Shown here: positions 9,294 through 19,000 of the stretch, one piece after another
Layout of the letters: every line of letters starts with the position of its first letter
Numbering within the stretch: position 1 is the first letter of the stretch
Assembly: GCA_025201865.1 (NCBI GenBank)
Contig: MU602960.1
Location: 1-30,267, forward strand
Length of the DNA: 30,267 nucleotides
Source of the DNA: Ramicandelaber brevisporus
Lineage: Eukaryota > Kickxellomycota > Ramicandelaberales > Ramicandelaberaceae
Reading direction: 5' to 3'
Notes under the pieces: generated by a model
The model's input: only the letters and a program-made list of their open reading frames with translations
Database searches by the model: none
What the model was told of the DNA's origin: nothing
Program-made: the position numbers and the translations under genes

Positions 9294-9617
9294 ATGGCAA
9301 CTCCTTTGCTCGTAGGACTCGGAATCGCAGGCGCAGCTGTGGCCGGTAGATATGCACTGAAGGCATACCAGCGTGGTGCCGGCGGTGCCATTGCGGCCGC
9401 TTCAAAGTATCACAAGGGTGGTTTCGACACAAAGATGAACCAGCGGGAAGCTGCGCTGATCCTCGGACTGAGAGAAAATGCCATTACGAAGGATAAGCTG
9501 AAGGAAGCTCATCGCAGAATCATGCTGCTCAACCATCCTGATCGTGGCGGCTCTCCATACATGGCTAGTAAGATTAATGAAGCCAAAGAGTTCCTCGATA
9601 ACAAGGTCAAACGTTAA
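9294..9617 (+). CDS. PAM18: PAM18/TIM14, J-domain subunit of the mitochondrial import motor
   Basis: Inner-membrane co-chaperone that stimulates mtHsp70 ATPase at the TIM23 channel. The protein has 107 residues: one N-terminal membrane segment (about 4-24, LLVGLGIAGAAVAGRYALKA), a short linker with Gly/Ala, then a degenerate C-terminal J domain. The line MNQREAALILGLRENA (48-63) is typical of the family, the HPD signature is at 81-83 within LLNHPDRGGSPYMASKIN, and KEFLDNK closes the domain. Length and order fit Pam18/DNAJC19, which lacks the long N-terminal extension of yeast Pam18. The frame is open upstream to 9108, but that part translates the CTGTT repeat and overlaps the NUC1 start, so I chose the ATG in context CAACATGGC. 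Confidence 0.95.
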   Translation: MATPLLVGLGIAGAAVAGRYALKAYQRGAGGAIAAASKYHKGGFDTKMNQREAALILGLRENAITKDKLKEAHRRIMLLNHPDRGGSPYMASKINEAKEFLDNKVKR

Positions 9618-10003
9618 TTATGTCATTTTTTGATTATGACTTTGACTTTGATTTTTACATGCACAGTAAGCTTACAATACCTTTACATTATAATATATTA
9701 CATTACATTATGCATTACGCACTTTAAACTCATCACATCATAATTTGTCATAGCGCGGCGTAGCTTGTCATAATCCTTATCGGATTGTCTGCCTTTTGTT
9801 TTTGTTTTTGTTTTTGTTTTTTCCGGGCGGAATGTGATTTATATATTTTACGGCAGCAGCGGTGGTGGCACAAACCAACAACGACTCACGCACAAACCGG
9901 CTCTCCACAAAAAATTTTTGTTAAGCAATCTTCCCTTCCTTTCTTCCACCGACACCAGCTCACCGACACCAACAAGTGATCAAGGTTTGCCTTTTCTCGG
10001 AAG
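9618..10003. other. intergenic between PAM18 and NFS1
   Basis: Contains the A/T-rich PAM18 3' flank with TTACATTA-like repeats near 9680-9715, a (TTTTTG)n repeat at 9793-9822, and the short NFS1 promoter/leader. I see no gene here. Confidence 0.5.
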
Positions 10004-11449
10004 ATGTTTCAATCTCGTACAGTGCGCTATTTGGCACGCTCGGTCAGCAGAGTGCAGTCAGTTGCCTCTACTTCTTCAGCATCTTGGTCAGCTCAATCGC
10101 TGGCTCCAGTTGTGAAATCAAGACAGCGGCTTGCGACATACTCCACAGCGTCTCCAGCAGAGGAGAGTAGCGAAGGAGGAGGAGAAGGAGGAGGAGATGT
10201 ATCGCAAGGGTTCAGCACAACAATGGTTAAAGATGAATCCAACAGACCAATCTATCTTGATATGCAGGCAACAACGCCTCTTGACCCACGTGTATTGGAT
10301 GCAATGATGCCATATCTTAGTGAAATGTATGGAAATCCACACAGTCGCACTCATAAATATGGATGGGAAACCGATTCTGCAGTGGAGAATGCTCGTGCTC
10401 AGGTGGCATCTTTAATTGGCGCCGATTCCAAGGAAATTGTGTTTACATCTGGAGCAACCGAGTCCAACAATACTAGCTTGAAGGGCATTGCTAGATTCTA
10501 TAAGGCCAAGAAGAAGCACATTATTACTACTCAGACCGAGCATAAGTGTGTGTTGGACTCGTGCCGTCAGCTTCAGCAGGAGGGCTTCGATGTGACTTAC
10601 CTGCCTGTCAAGAGTAATGGCTTGGTTGACTTGGATGAATTTGAGCAGGCCATCCGTCCAGATACTGCTCTGGCCAGCGTCATGATGGTGAACAATGAAA
10701 TTGGTGTGATTCAGCCAATAAAGCAGCTCGGAGAGATCGCGCGTAAGCACAAGGTGTTTATGCACACTGATGCTGCTCAGGCTGTTGGCAAGATCCCAAT
10801 TGATGTGAATGAAATGAACATTGATCTCCTCTCGATTTCGGGCCACAAGCTGTATGGGCCAAAGGGTGTTGGCGCATTGTACGTTCGTAGACGTCCGCGT
10901 GTTCGTCTCGAGGCCATCATGTCTGGCGGTGGCCAGGAGCGTGGTTTGCGCAGTGGCACAGTCCCTGCTCCGCTGGCTGTTGGCATTGGCGCAGCTTGTG
11001 CGGTTGCAGCCCGCGAGATGAAGTACGACCATGCTCACGTCACGCGACTGTCCAAGCGGCTGATTGATGGAATCACCTCTCACGTCAGCCACGTTGTTCG
11101 GAATGGCGATGCAGAGCGCACATACCCAGGCTGCATCAACTTGTCATTTGCCTATGTCGAGGGCGAGTCTCTACTGATGGCTCTCAAGGATATTGCACTC
11201 TCATCGGGCTCTGCCTGCACATCTGCTTCCCTCGAGCCATCGTATGTCTTGCGTGCACTCGGCGCCGAAGATGACATGGCACACAGCAGCATTCGGTTTG
11301 GCATGGGCCGCTTCACCACTGATGACGAAGTTGACTTTGTTGTTAACAAGGTTGTATCCCAAGTCGGCAAGCTCCGTGAAATGAGTCCACTCTGGGAGAT
11401 GGTCCAAGAAGGCATCGATTTGAAGTCAATCGAGTGGGCTCAGCATTGA
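10004..11449 (+). CDS. NFS1: mitochondrial cysteine desulfurase NFS1
   Basis: PLP enzyme that takes sulfur from L-cysteine for Fe-S cluster assembly on the Isu scaffold and for tRNA thiolation; it works with Isd11 and Acp1 in the matrix. The 481-residue protein has an Arg/Ser-rich N-terminus without acidic residues until about 53, typical of a matrix presequence, then a Gly/Glu linker (54-66). The catalytic core starts at [16 protein letters not shown] (83-98). [10 protein letters not shown] (147-156), TEHKCVLDS (178-186), [12 protein letters not shown] (227-238) and [10 protein letters not shown] (254-263) are family motifs. K282 in [10 protein letters not shown] is the PLP lysine, and C405 in [15 protein letters not shown] is the persulfide cysteine on the mobile loop. 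The conserved C-terminal WAQH, needed for scaffold interaction, is present. Confidence 0.97.
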   Translation: MFQSRTVRYLARSVSRVQSVASTSSASWSAQSLAPVVKSRQRLATYSTASPAEESSEGGGEGGGDVSQGFSTTMVKDESNRPIYLDMQATTPLDPRVLDAMMPYLSEMYGNPHSRTHKYGWETDSAVENARAQVASLIGADSKEIVFTSGATESNNTSLKGIARFYKAKKKHIITTQTEHKCVLDSCRQLQQEGFDVTYLPVKSNGLVDLDEFEQAIRPDTALASVMMVNNEIGVIQPIKQLGEIARKHKVFMHTDAAQAVGKIPIDVNEMNIDLLSISGHKLYGPKGVGALYVRRRPRVRLEAIMSGGGQERGLRSGTVPAPLAVGIGAACAVAAREMKYDHAHVTRLSKRLIDGITSHVSHVVRNGDAERTYPGCINLSFAYVEGESLLMALKDIALSSGSACTSASLEPSYVLRALGAEDDMAHSSIRFGMGRFTTDDEVDFVVNKVVSQVGKLREMSPLWEMVQEGIDLKSIEWAQH

Positions 11450-11516
11450 ATCAATAGAATAATAACACTAAAATCGGATAATTTGGAATCAAAACAATTA
11501 CATAATACATCGCCTA

Positions 11517-11522
11517 AATAAA
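11517..11522 (+). terminator. candidate poly(A) signal of NFS1
   Basis: AATAAA lies about 70 bases after the NFS1 stop codon in A/T-rich DNA, a usual place for the 3'-end processing signal. The hexamer is common in A/T-rich sequence. Confidence 0.4.
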
Positions 11523-11703
11523 TGTTCCTGCATAGAGTTTGAAAGGGTGAAATACCAGAAAGGACATAAATAGTAAACAAGATTCAAATCGAAAGAAGAT
11601 TACATGGCATTCATCAACCAAATGCTAAACCTTGTTGTTCTAATAAAAATATTAGTCATCTTAAATAAGTAAATATAATTATTTAAAACACATTTAAAAG
11701 GGT

Positions 11704-13920
11704 TTAAGCATCCGGGATGGTCTTCTTCTTTGGAATGGTTGGCTTGTTCTCGTTGAGGCAAGACACTTCGGTTCCGAACCAGTCTGGCATGCTAATGCCG
11801 TTGTTGTACAGCGCGAAGAAGATGATGACCGTGGAAATGGCCACACCGGCGTCCATACCAGCGGAGAATGCAAAGGCGTAGCGTTCCCACCAGGTGGAGT
11901 AGCGGCGCTTGAGGTAGTAGTTGAAGAAGAAGCCGGCAATGGTGAAGTTGACCAGAAGGGCTGGTGGGGCTGGAATGGAGCTGGCGCCGGCAAGGATGAC
12001 AGGCATGTGGATGTTGCGCACCCAGCTGGTTGGGAAGCGCTTGCCGAGGAAGTAGAACGGAATCGGCAGCAAGGCGCCAAGCCAGAAGCCGTGGAGAATG
12101 ATGGAGTAGTCCTGCTCGTTGAAAGTCTTGTACGGGGCAATCAAGCCCCAGATGATGGAGGCGGAATGGAACGTCGCGGCCGAGTTGCACCGCCACGGGT
12201 TGCCGGCCTTGTCGACGCACATGTCCTTGACGGTTTCCATGAGCCAGTAGCCAACAAAAAGCTGCACAACCGCAGCGAGCACAGTTCCAACCGACTGGCA
12301 GATGAAGAGATGGCGTGGAGGAATCTTCATGTATTGGCCAAGCTTCAAGTCACCAATCAGGAACAGCGCCTGAGTCATGGCAATGTAGCCGTACACCTTG
12401 AAGGTGACGTTACCAATGGCGTTACCGGGGTAGATGTAGCCGAAGATGAGTTCGGTGATGATGTTGAGACCCGGCTGCTGGTTGGTGACGGCCTGGATCA
12501 TACCCACTGGAATGACGAAAATGAGTGGCAGCAGCATGCACATGAGGAACATGTACCAGCGCATCATGAGGTCGAACTTCTCAATGCACACAATGGCCAG
12601 ACCGCAGGAACCAATGAACATGGCAGCATACCACCAGACTGGCACCTCGGGGTAGACACGCATGAGCTTACGATGGATGTCCTGCGGCTGGTTGCGAGAG
12701 TCACGGAAACGAGCCCAGATCTCGTGGCGGTGGTGCAGGAAGATGTAGACCAGAACGGAGGTCAGGCCGGCGAAGCCAACACCGTACGACAAATTGAACT
12801 GCGCAGGCATACGCAGAGGAGAATAGGCGCGGTAGGCTGGCTCATTGAGCGTGAGGTCCGGGTGCATGACGCGGCTGGCGTTGTAGATGTAGCCATCAGT
12901 GTCAAACACCTTCCAGAAGTAGATTGGATACTTCTGAGCCTGCCACGTGTTAGAGTAGTACAGCGCTGGAGTGATGATCCACTGGAGGATAACGAAGCCA
13001 ATGAACATGTTGGCGGTGGCCCAGAACGGAGTCACAATCGGGGAGCCAAACCAGCCGGCAACCGACGTCCAGTCCAACGTGACATTGAGCAGACCAAGAC
13101 CGAATTGGCCAGATGACAGCTGCGCGTACAGGATGGATTCGCGGTTGAACATGCACAGGATCGAGAACAGCGAGATGATTGGCATAATGAAGCCTGGCAC
13201 CCAGTACCACAAAAATGAAATGCCAAAAATGATCCAGAAGAACTTGGTGCGCGACATGCCGGTCCAGCTCGAGCCCTCGTGGAAGGTGCGGAACAGGACG
13301 ATGTTGGCCAGGTTGGCGGGCCAGATCATGGCGGCCGGGTACACCAGGAACTCACGGCAGATACCAGCCAAACCGTAACCAATCAGCTGCGAGGTGAGCA
13401 TGAGCAGGATGGACGGTCCGCGGCCCAGATCCGACTTGAAGAACATCTTCTTGATGACGACAATATCGATGGCATAGACAGTACCAGCACCGGCAGACGC
13501 AAAGATGCAGATCAGCACATGCTCCTTGATGCTAAATGCGCCAGGGTTGAACGACCACTTCCAGCCAAACGTGCTGAACTGCGTGCGCGGCAGCGTCCAC
13601 TCCATAAACTTGGCCAGCGGGAAAACGACAATTTGGACGACGAGCGTGCCGAGCGTGATGGGCTGTGCACGGAACCAGAAGAACTGGTTGACGAACGACA
13701 GGCCAGAGGTGATGATGATGCCGAGCACCCACACGCGGAACGTCAGGGCAGGCAGGCTTGGGTCGTCCTTGTTGGACACGGCGGCGCGCACCTCAAAGTA
13801 CGGCGAGTCCTCCTCCTCGTCCTCATGGTCAGCAGCGACATCAGCATAGTCGATCTTCTCCTTGTCATCAAGGCCAAGGTCGTCGGCTGGCGGTGCGTAA
13901 TCCGCCTTCGTGTCAGACAT
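11704..13920 (-). CDS. OPT-family oligopeptide transporter
   Basis: Proton-coupled importer of tetra/pentapeptides, glutathione or related substrates in the plasma membrane. The 738-residue protein has an acidic cytosolic N-terminus (about 1-50, with DHEDEEED) followed by many hydrophobic segments to the end. Family signatures are NPGAFSIKEHVLI (125-137, the NPG motif of the peptide transporter clade) and KLGQYMKIPPRHLF in the last third (the KIPPR motif), with SIIWGLIAPYKTF and a TSWVRNIHMP-like segment further on. NPG places it with peptide transporters rather than plant YSL metal transporters. The gene is more G/C-rich than its neighbours, so its antisense strand holds long spurious frames. 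Start ATG at 13918-13920 is the first Met of a normal hydrophilic N-terminus. It ends 254 bases from the NFS1 stop, tail to tail. Confidence 0.95.
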   Translation of the reverse strand: MSDTKADYAPPADDLGLDDKEKIDYADVAADHEDEEEDSPYFEVRAAVSNKDDPSLPALTFRVWVLGIIITSGLSFVNQFFWFRAQPITLGTLVVQIVVFPLAKFMEWTLPRTQFSTFGWKWSFNPGAFSIKEHVLICIFASAGAGTVYAIDIVVIKKMFFKSDLGRGPSILLMLTSQLIGYGLAGICREFLVYPAAMIWPANLANIVLFRTFHEGSSWTGMSRTKFFWIIFGISFLWYWVPGFIMPIISLFSILCMFNRESILYAQLSSGQFGLGLLNVTLDWTSVAGWFGSPIVTPFWATANMFIGFVILQWIITPALYYSNTWQAQKYPIYFWKVFDTDGYIYNASRVMHPDLTLNEPAYRAYSPLRMPAQFNLSYGVGFAGLTSVLVYIFLHHRHEIWARFRDSRNQPQDIHRKLMRVYPEVPVWWYAAMFIGSCGLAIVCIEKFDLMMRWYMFLMCMLLPLIFVIPVGMIQAVTNQQPGLNIITELIFGYIYPGNAIGNVTFKVYGYIAMTQALFLIGDLKLGQYMKIPPRHLFICQSVGTVLAAVVQLFVGYWLMETVKDMCVDKAGNPWRCNSAATFHSASIIWGLIAPYKTFNEQDYSIILHGFWLGALLPIPFYFLGKRFPTSWVRNIHMPVILAGASSIPAPPALLVNFTIAGFFFNYYLKRRYSTWWERYAFAFSAGMDAGVAISTVIIFFALYNNGISMPDWFGTEVSCLNENKPTIPKKKTIPDA

Positions 13921-14101
13921 GGCACTAGTTTGAGTAAGAGTGTTGGATTATTAGAAGGGGGATGTTTGATTAGATGGTGAATTCAGAAGTGCTTGGAAGA
14001 TGAGGGAGATGTGGAATACGTGGAGTATGCCGTGGCAATGAAAGAAAGAAAGATAGAAAGAAAGAGAGAAAACGTGAAAGTGTGCGGATGAATGGACAGA
14101 T
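13921..14101. promoter_or_regulatory. divergent spacer upstream of OPT gene with (AAAG)n tract
   Basis: This 181-base spacer separates the OPT start from the first ATG of a candidate gene on the other strand. It contains an imperfect GAAA tract (about 14039-14070). A CT-rich leader in the sense direction of OPT follows from this. Promoter role is inferred. Confidence 0.35.
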
Positions 14102-14962
14102 GTGATTCGAATGGAAATGGATCTTCGACACAAAGCAGATGTGTGTGTGCGTGTCGATGGGATATTTGTACCTTGTGAGTATGGAGGAGGATCACTGAGT
14201 TCCTTTCATGTCGATTCCGCCCACGTCTCTCTCTCACTCAACCTTTTTCGCTCTGACAGATGTCAAATGGAAGATTGCGAGATTTTTTTTCTCGGAATTC
14301 ATGAAGTCTACTATTTTCGTCAATAATTCTCTGGATGACACTCTCGGTTTCTGTGTGTTAGCATTGCCGCGAGTGCATGTACACCCTATCGAACATTCCA
14401 CGAAATGCAACGCGGTGGATGGAACTCTCTCTGTATCTCCAGAACTCCTATGGAGTATGCAAATCAGAGTGCACCGCGCGGTGCTCAAACTGGAGGTGGA
14501 TATGCTCGATGATTCGCCAACGGCGACTCCGACCTGCCCTTTCACAGTGAAGTCTACACCTCGCACAGCACGCACGCCATCGCTGAGCCTGTCAAAAATG
14601 TCAGCAAGGTCAGTTTCGCCGCGAGTATCCTCATGGCAGTCACCTTGGCACTCGAGCAGTTGTCTGAATAGATAAAGAGTGATAGATGTTCTGCTTTAAA
14701 TGTGTTCGTTTTAATTCATGTCTTTAGCCAGTGCGATCCATGTACTCCCTCATGCTGAAGCACATCCAAAGAGAGCTTCGATGGAGGGTTATGTTTACAC
14801 AATCCACCGCGAAAATTGGTGAGTAGTTTGGAGGCTTGTTCACTGACGTCAAGCATCGCCAGCCGTGTCAGTATCGCCTGTCAACTTGATTATGGAACTG
14901 CGCCTGCTGTGCACTTTATGTCAGTGCTCAAAATGGAATACAATCGTAATTTCGACGGTTGA
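14102..14962 (+). CDS. candidate four-exon gene of unknown function
   Basis: I do not recognise this product. A continuous frame of about 202 codons is obtained by joining 14102-14174, 14260-14608, 14732-14818 and 14863-14962. All three implied introns start GT and end AG: GTGAGT to TGACAG (85 nt, with a strong pyrimidine tract), GTCAGT to GCCAG (123 nt) and GTGAGT to GCCAG (44 nt, with a CACTGAC branch-like sequence). The last exons read like ordinary protein (HVLPHAEAHPKRASMEGY; QLDYGTAPAVHFMSVLKMEY) and end in TGA. Exon 2 alone stays open to 14675, so a shorter two-exon gene is also possible, and the region could be a decayed gene. Other frames in exon 2 are partly open too, so the model is tentative. 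Nothing here suggests a domain. Confidence 0.28.
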
Positions 14963-15033
14963 ATCGTGTTGTGGTTGCTCTGTAAACAAACAAGTAAACA
15001 ACCAAGAAACAAATCAACGACTGCCAATTAGGC

Positions 15034-15579
15034 ATGAAGAACCTCGAGAGCCTGTATGGAGACAACAGTACAAGGCGAAAGAAGCGGAAACCGGAAGCTT
15101 CCAGCTCAGCATCTTTTCGCGTCGTAGATGATGACGATGACGACGATTTAGCCACCAGTGTCAAGCCCAAATCGAGTGTGTCTGTACACAGTCGGTCGGT
15201 CAAGTATAAAACTCAAGACAAACAGTCAGACAGTACTCGCGATATGGACGCATTCTTGGCTGGCACAGAGGTCGACATTGTCAACGAACCTTCATATTCG
15301 AGTGCACAACCACCACCATCAGCAACAACAGCAATAACAGCAGCAACAGCAATAACAACAGCAACGAGAACTGCAACTGGTGGAGCAGAGCCAGCTTCCG
15401 GAACAACAATGTTCAGCAATCGGTTTGGCATCCAGCCTGGCCCACTTTGGGATGGCATTGACCGATCGAATGGCTTTGAGCGCCGTATCCTTGCGCAGAG
15501 CCATGTCCTTGAGATGGCCAGCTCCACTGCACAGTCCCGAGCCAGAGTCGTTGATCCATACACCGATTATGAGTATTAA
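15034..15579 (+). CDS. BUD13: BUD13/CWC26-like pre-mRNA splicing factor (short form)
   Basis: Bud13 is a subunit of the RES complex (with Pml1 and Snu17/Ist3) that supports spliceosome activation and pre-mRNA retention. The 181-residue protein matches the family at its ends. The N-terminus has a short helix and a basic cluster (RRKKRK, 14-19), then FRVVDDDDDDD (28-38), the usual 'V-x-I-x-D-D-D' box. The C-terminal signature is NRFGIQPGPLWDGIDRSNG (129-147) plus FERR, which corresponds to the Snu17-binding peptide in Bud13. The middle is a Thr/Ala-rich low-complexity linker. It is shorter than yeast Bud13 (about 266 aa), and the C-terminal acidic end after the signature differs from the usual W-x-x-E-D-M. 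The start ATG at 15034 gives the expected N-terminal layout. Confidence 0.8.
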   Translation: MKNLESLYGDNSTRRKKRKPEASSSASFRVVDDDDDDDLATSVKPKSSVSVHSRSVKYKTQDKQSDSTRDMDAFLAGTEVDIVNEPSYSSAQPPPSATTAITAATAITTATRTATGGAEPASGTTMFSNRFGIQPGPLWDGIDRSNGFERRILAQSHVLEMASSTAQSRARVVDPYTDYEY

Positions 15580-16071
15580 AAGAAGACTCTTGAATCAGAG
15601 CCTCAATGTCTGCACTCCTCCTTTATTTCGTTTTTCTCTCTTCTTTTACGGTGCATGCAACAATATCATTGAGACTGCCACTCCAGTCAATGCCAGAGTA
15701 TGAGGCAAAATAGGGAGTGTGTTCAGCACGAACGTCTCTCTCTCTTGCAACGTGTGTTGGCTTGAATATTTTACTGTGTGTAAACGAGCAAAGGGAGTGA
15801 GCGCGCGTCTCTGGTTGGCTTATTTTTTTTCTTCCTTCGTTGCGCTGCTGTGTGTGTGTGGTGGCGACCATCTCGTTCTGTTGCCGTCGTCGGTCGACAA
15901 AGTGAGACACAGCCGAGCACACCCACCCACCCACTCACTCGCTCGACACGCACTCTTTTTACTTTCCGGCTACAGCAACTCTATCCTACCCTGTTTGACT
16001 CTGATACGGTCAACAACTGTACTTTTATACCTCAAGGGCGATCCCTTTCCATCCCTCGGCTCCAGCTTGTA
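15580..16071. promoter_or_regulatory. intergenic, upstream of the CLK-type kinase
   Basis: Contains the BUD13 3' flank and the kinase promoter/leader. The + strand is C/T-rich with TTTTTTTTC and GTGTGTGTG runs (15825-15860) and a CACCCACCCACCCACTCACTCGCTCG tract split over 15920-15945. The kinase frame is open through the last 220 bases but reads as low-complexity leader. No gene seen. Confidence 0.4.
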
Positions 16072-19000
16072 ATGTACACAGCAGCAACAAGTGTCATCTC
16101 GAACCAGAGTGGTCGTATGCGAACTCGTCGTAGTACTCGTCACGTCGTATCACCTTCGAGCCACAACAGCAACAGTAACAACAATAACAACAGCAACAAC
16201 AACAGCAATAGTCGCCCACGCGGAAGCGGAGGCGGAAGCGGCAACTCTGGAATGGGTGTCAGTAGCAGTAACTATTATAGCTATGATGATAATAGCAACA
16301 ACAAGAAGTACTCGTATGGCTATGGTTATGGCGTGAATGATAGTGATGGTTATGGCTATGGCTATGGCTATAATGACGAAGAGGGCGATGAGGAAGAAGA
16401 GGAGGAAGAGGAGGAGGAAGACTTTGATGATGGAGACAATAGCGATAGCGATCCAACATATCACGGCGGAAATGCAACATTGCCAAAAGGAGGATATCGT
16501 CGACAGAGACGCCAGCGTAACAATGGCTCAACCTCGTCTATAAAAAGAAGACGCAATGTACAATCACAGCAACAGCAACAGCAGCAACAGCAACAACAAC
16601 TGCTGCATCAACATCAAGTGACTACAGTAAATTTGTACGATAACTCAAGCATTGATGAACCAAATATGCACAAAATGGTTACTCGATCACAATTACAGCC
16701 AGTCACATCCAGTTCAACATCAAAGCGAAGGCGGAAGTCAGATCAACTCCAACTCAACGAACAGCAGCAACAGCAACAGCAACCACCACAACAACAATAT
16801 TTAACATCAACAACATCAGGGTCACGTCAAGAACGAAATGTACAAAATTCAACAAGAAATGGAAATGGAAATAACAACAATAGTAACATCAACAACAATA
16901 TTCGGAGTGGATATCATAAATATGCATCATTACACCAGCAGCAGCAGCAGCAACCACAACAGCAGCAACAGCCGCCACCTCCTCCGCCACCTCAACCACC
17001 GCCACCACCAGCGGTCAATAAAGACGATAGAGATGGACATTATATAATCTGTGAAAATGATATAGTTGGACAAAATGGTAGATTTTTGGTGATGAGTAAA
17101 CTCGGAGGAGGCACATTTGGAAAAGTGGCCAAATGCATTGAAAGACCCAGTGGGAAATTAAGGGCAGTTAAGATAATTAGAAATGTACAGAAATACAGAG
17201 ATGCAGCAGTTGTAGAAATTAGGATATTAAAGAAAATAATGAAGAGTGATCCAAATGGAGAACATAGATGCATTCCTTTGTTGGACAACTTTGATCACTT
17301 GAATCACACTTGTATGGTATTTGATTTATTGGGAATTAGTTTATACGATTTTATGGCTAAAGTTAATGAGCAGCATCCGTTTTTGATCAATCATATTCAA
17401 TCGTTGGCCAGCCAAATATTAGATGCAATGAAATTTGTGCATTCTTTGAATATTATTCATACTGACCTGAAACCCGAGAATATCATGGTCATTAGTGCCT
17501 CGTATGATGATTACTATCTATCCATTGATGGCAATATAACTAATTCTAAGAATAAGTTGGTTGGAGTTATATCAAAGCCACACAAGCCAGATCCAAATGG
17601 AAATCTAGTTAATTATAAAATACTAAAATCGTGTGACATTCAGCTAATAGACTTTGGATCAGCGATATTTGAGCATTACACACATTCACAAGTAGTATCA
17701 ACCAGGCACTACAGAGGACCCAAATGGAAATCTAATTAATTATAAAATACTAAAGTCGTGTGACATTCAGCTAATAGACTTTGGATCAGCGATATTTGAG
17801 CATTACACACATTCACAAGTAGTATCAACCAGGCACTACAGAGGACCCGAGATTATATTAGATCAGGGATGGTCATTCCCATGCGATTTGTGGTCAATTG
17901 GATGCATTTTGGTGGAGTTGTTTACTGGCCATGCTTTGTTTTGTTCCCATGAAGATGTCGAGCAATTAAGACTAATGGAAATTACATTTGGGTCATTCCC
18001 TTCCAATATTATACGCAGAGCTCGGATTCATAAACCACTGTTCTTTACTGAATTTGGCCACGTTAACTTCCCCTCTGGGTCTACTTCTGATGATGCCAAG
18101 GCTTTATTGGCCAGAGGAGTTAACACATCCATTCTTCGCAATAACAGTAGCTTTAGCAATTGGCCATCAGGTTCACTAGTTAGACGAGCGGAGCCTCTCC
18201 ATGCAATAGTTCCGCCTAGCCCTACTGGCGCACTACATCAACTCTATGATCTGATTAAACATCTATTCAAGTATGATCCAGACGATAGAATAACTGCTGA
18301 ATCTGCCTGCAGCCATCCCTTCTTCTCTCATCCCATCGATCCAATGACTAGAGAATTCATCATTCCACATCTTACACGACCACGCCCACTCTCCACCTCT
18401 CAGCCACAGTCACAGTCACAGTCACAAGTATTACCCAAGCAACGCGCATCCGGCCGTGTATCTGATCCTGGAGTATTTCCTCAGTCACAGCCACAACCCC
18501 AGCCACAATCACAATCACAACTGCAATCTCAATCACAGCTACAGCCATCCAGAATGCCATTCGATGAACCTATCAATTATGACAGCACTATTTCAAGGCG
18601 CGCTTCTGGATACGACCTTCCATTTATTACTCAACAGCAACAACAACAATCAACATATCAAGAGTTGAATCCAGAATCCAATGTGGCCACGTTGAGTGCC
18701 AGTCGTAGATATAGCAGGGCAGGTGCACCATCTCCTCATAGAGCATTGGCTGATTTGTCTATGGTTGATTTTGGTGTTGAACGTAGATCATCATTCACAT
18801 TTGGTATGCACACTAACACTAACACTAACACTAATAATATCAACAATATCAACACCAATGCTAACAACAACAACTACAATGGCACAACACTTCATCCATC
18901 ATCAACATGGTCAAGCAGTAATCAAGATCGCATTACTCCTCCAATTCAATCATATCTGCCTCAGCTGAATCCATATCATGCAGCACTACAATATCATCCA

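Noticed and set aside
12007-13116. 369-codon plus-strand frame inside the OPT gene
   Set aside because: It is antisense to a clear transporter, is rich in His/Glu/Asp/Arg with no hydrophobic pattern, and arises from the G/C-rich codon bias of the OPT gene.
17692-17851. Intron removing the kinase duplication
   Set aside because: GT-AG pairs exist, but those that restore the frame also delete the conserved STRHYRGPE segment, and none cuts out exactly one copy.
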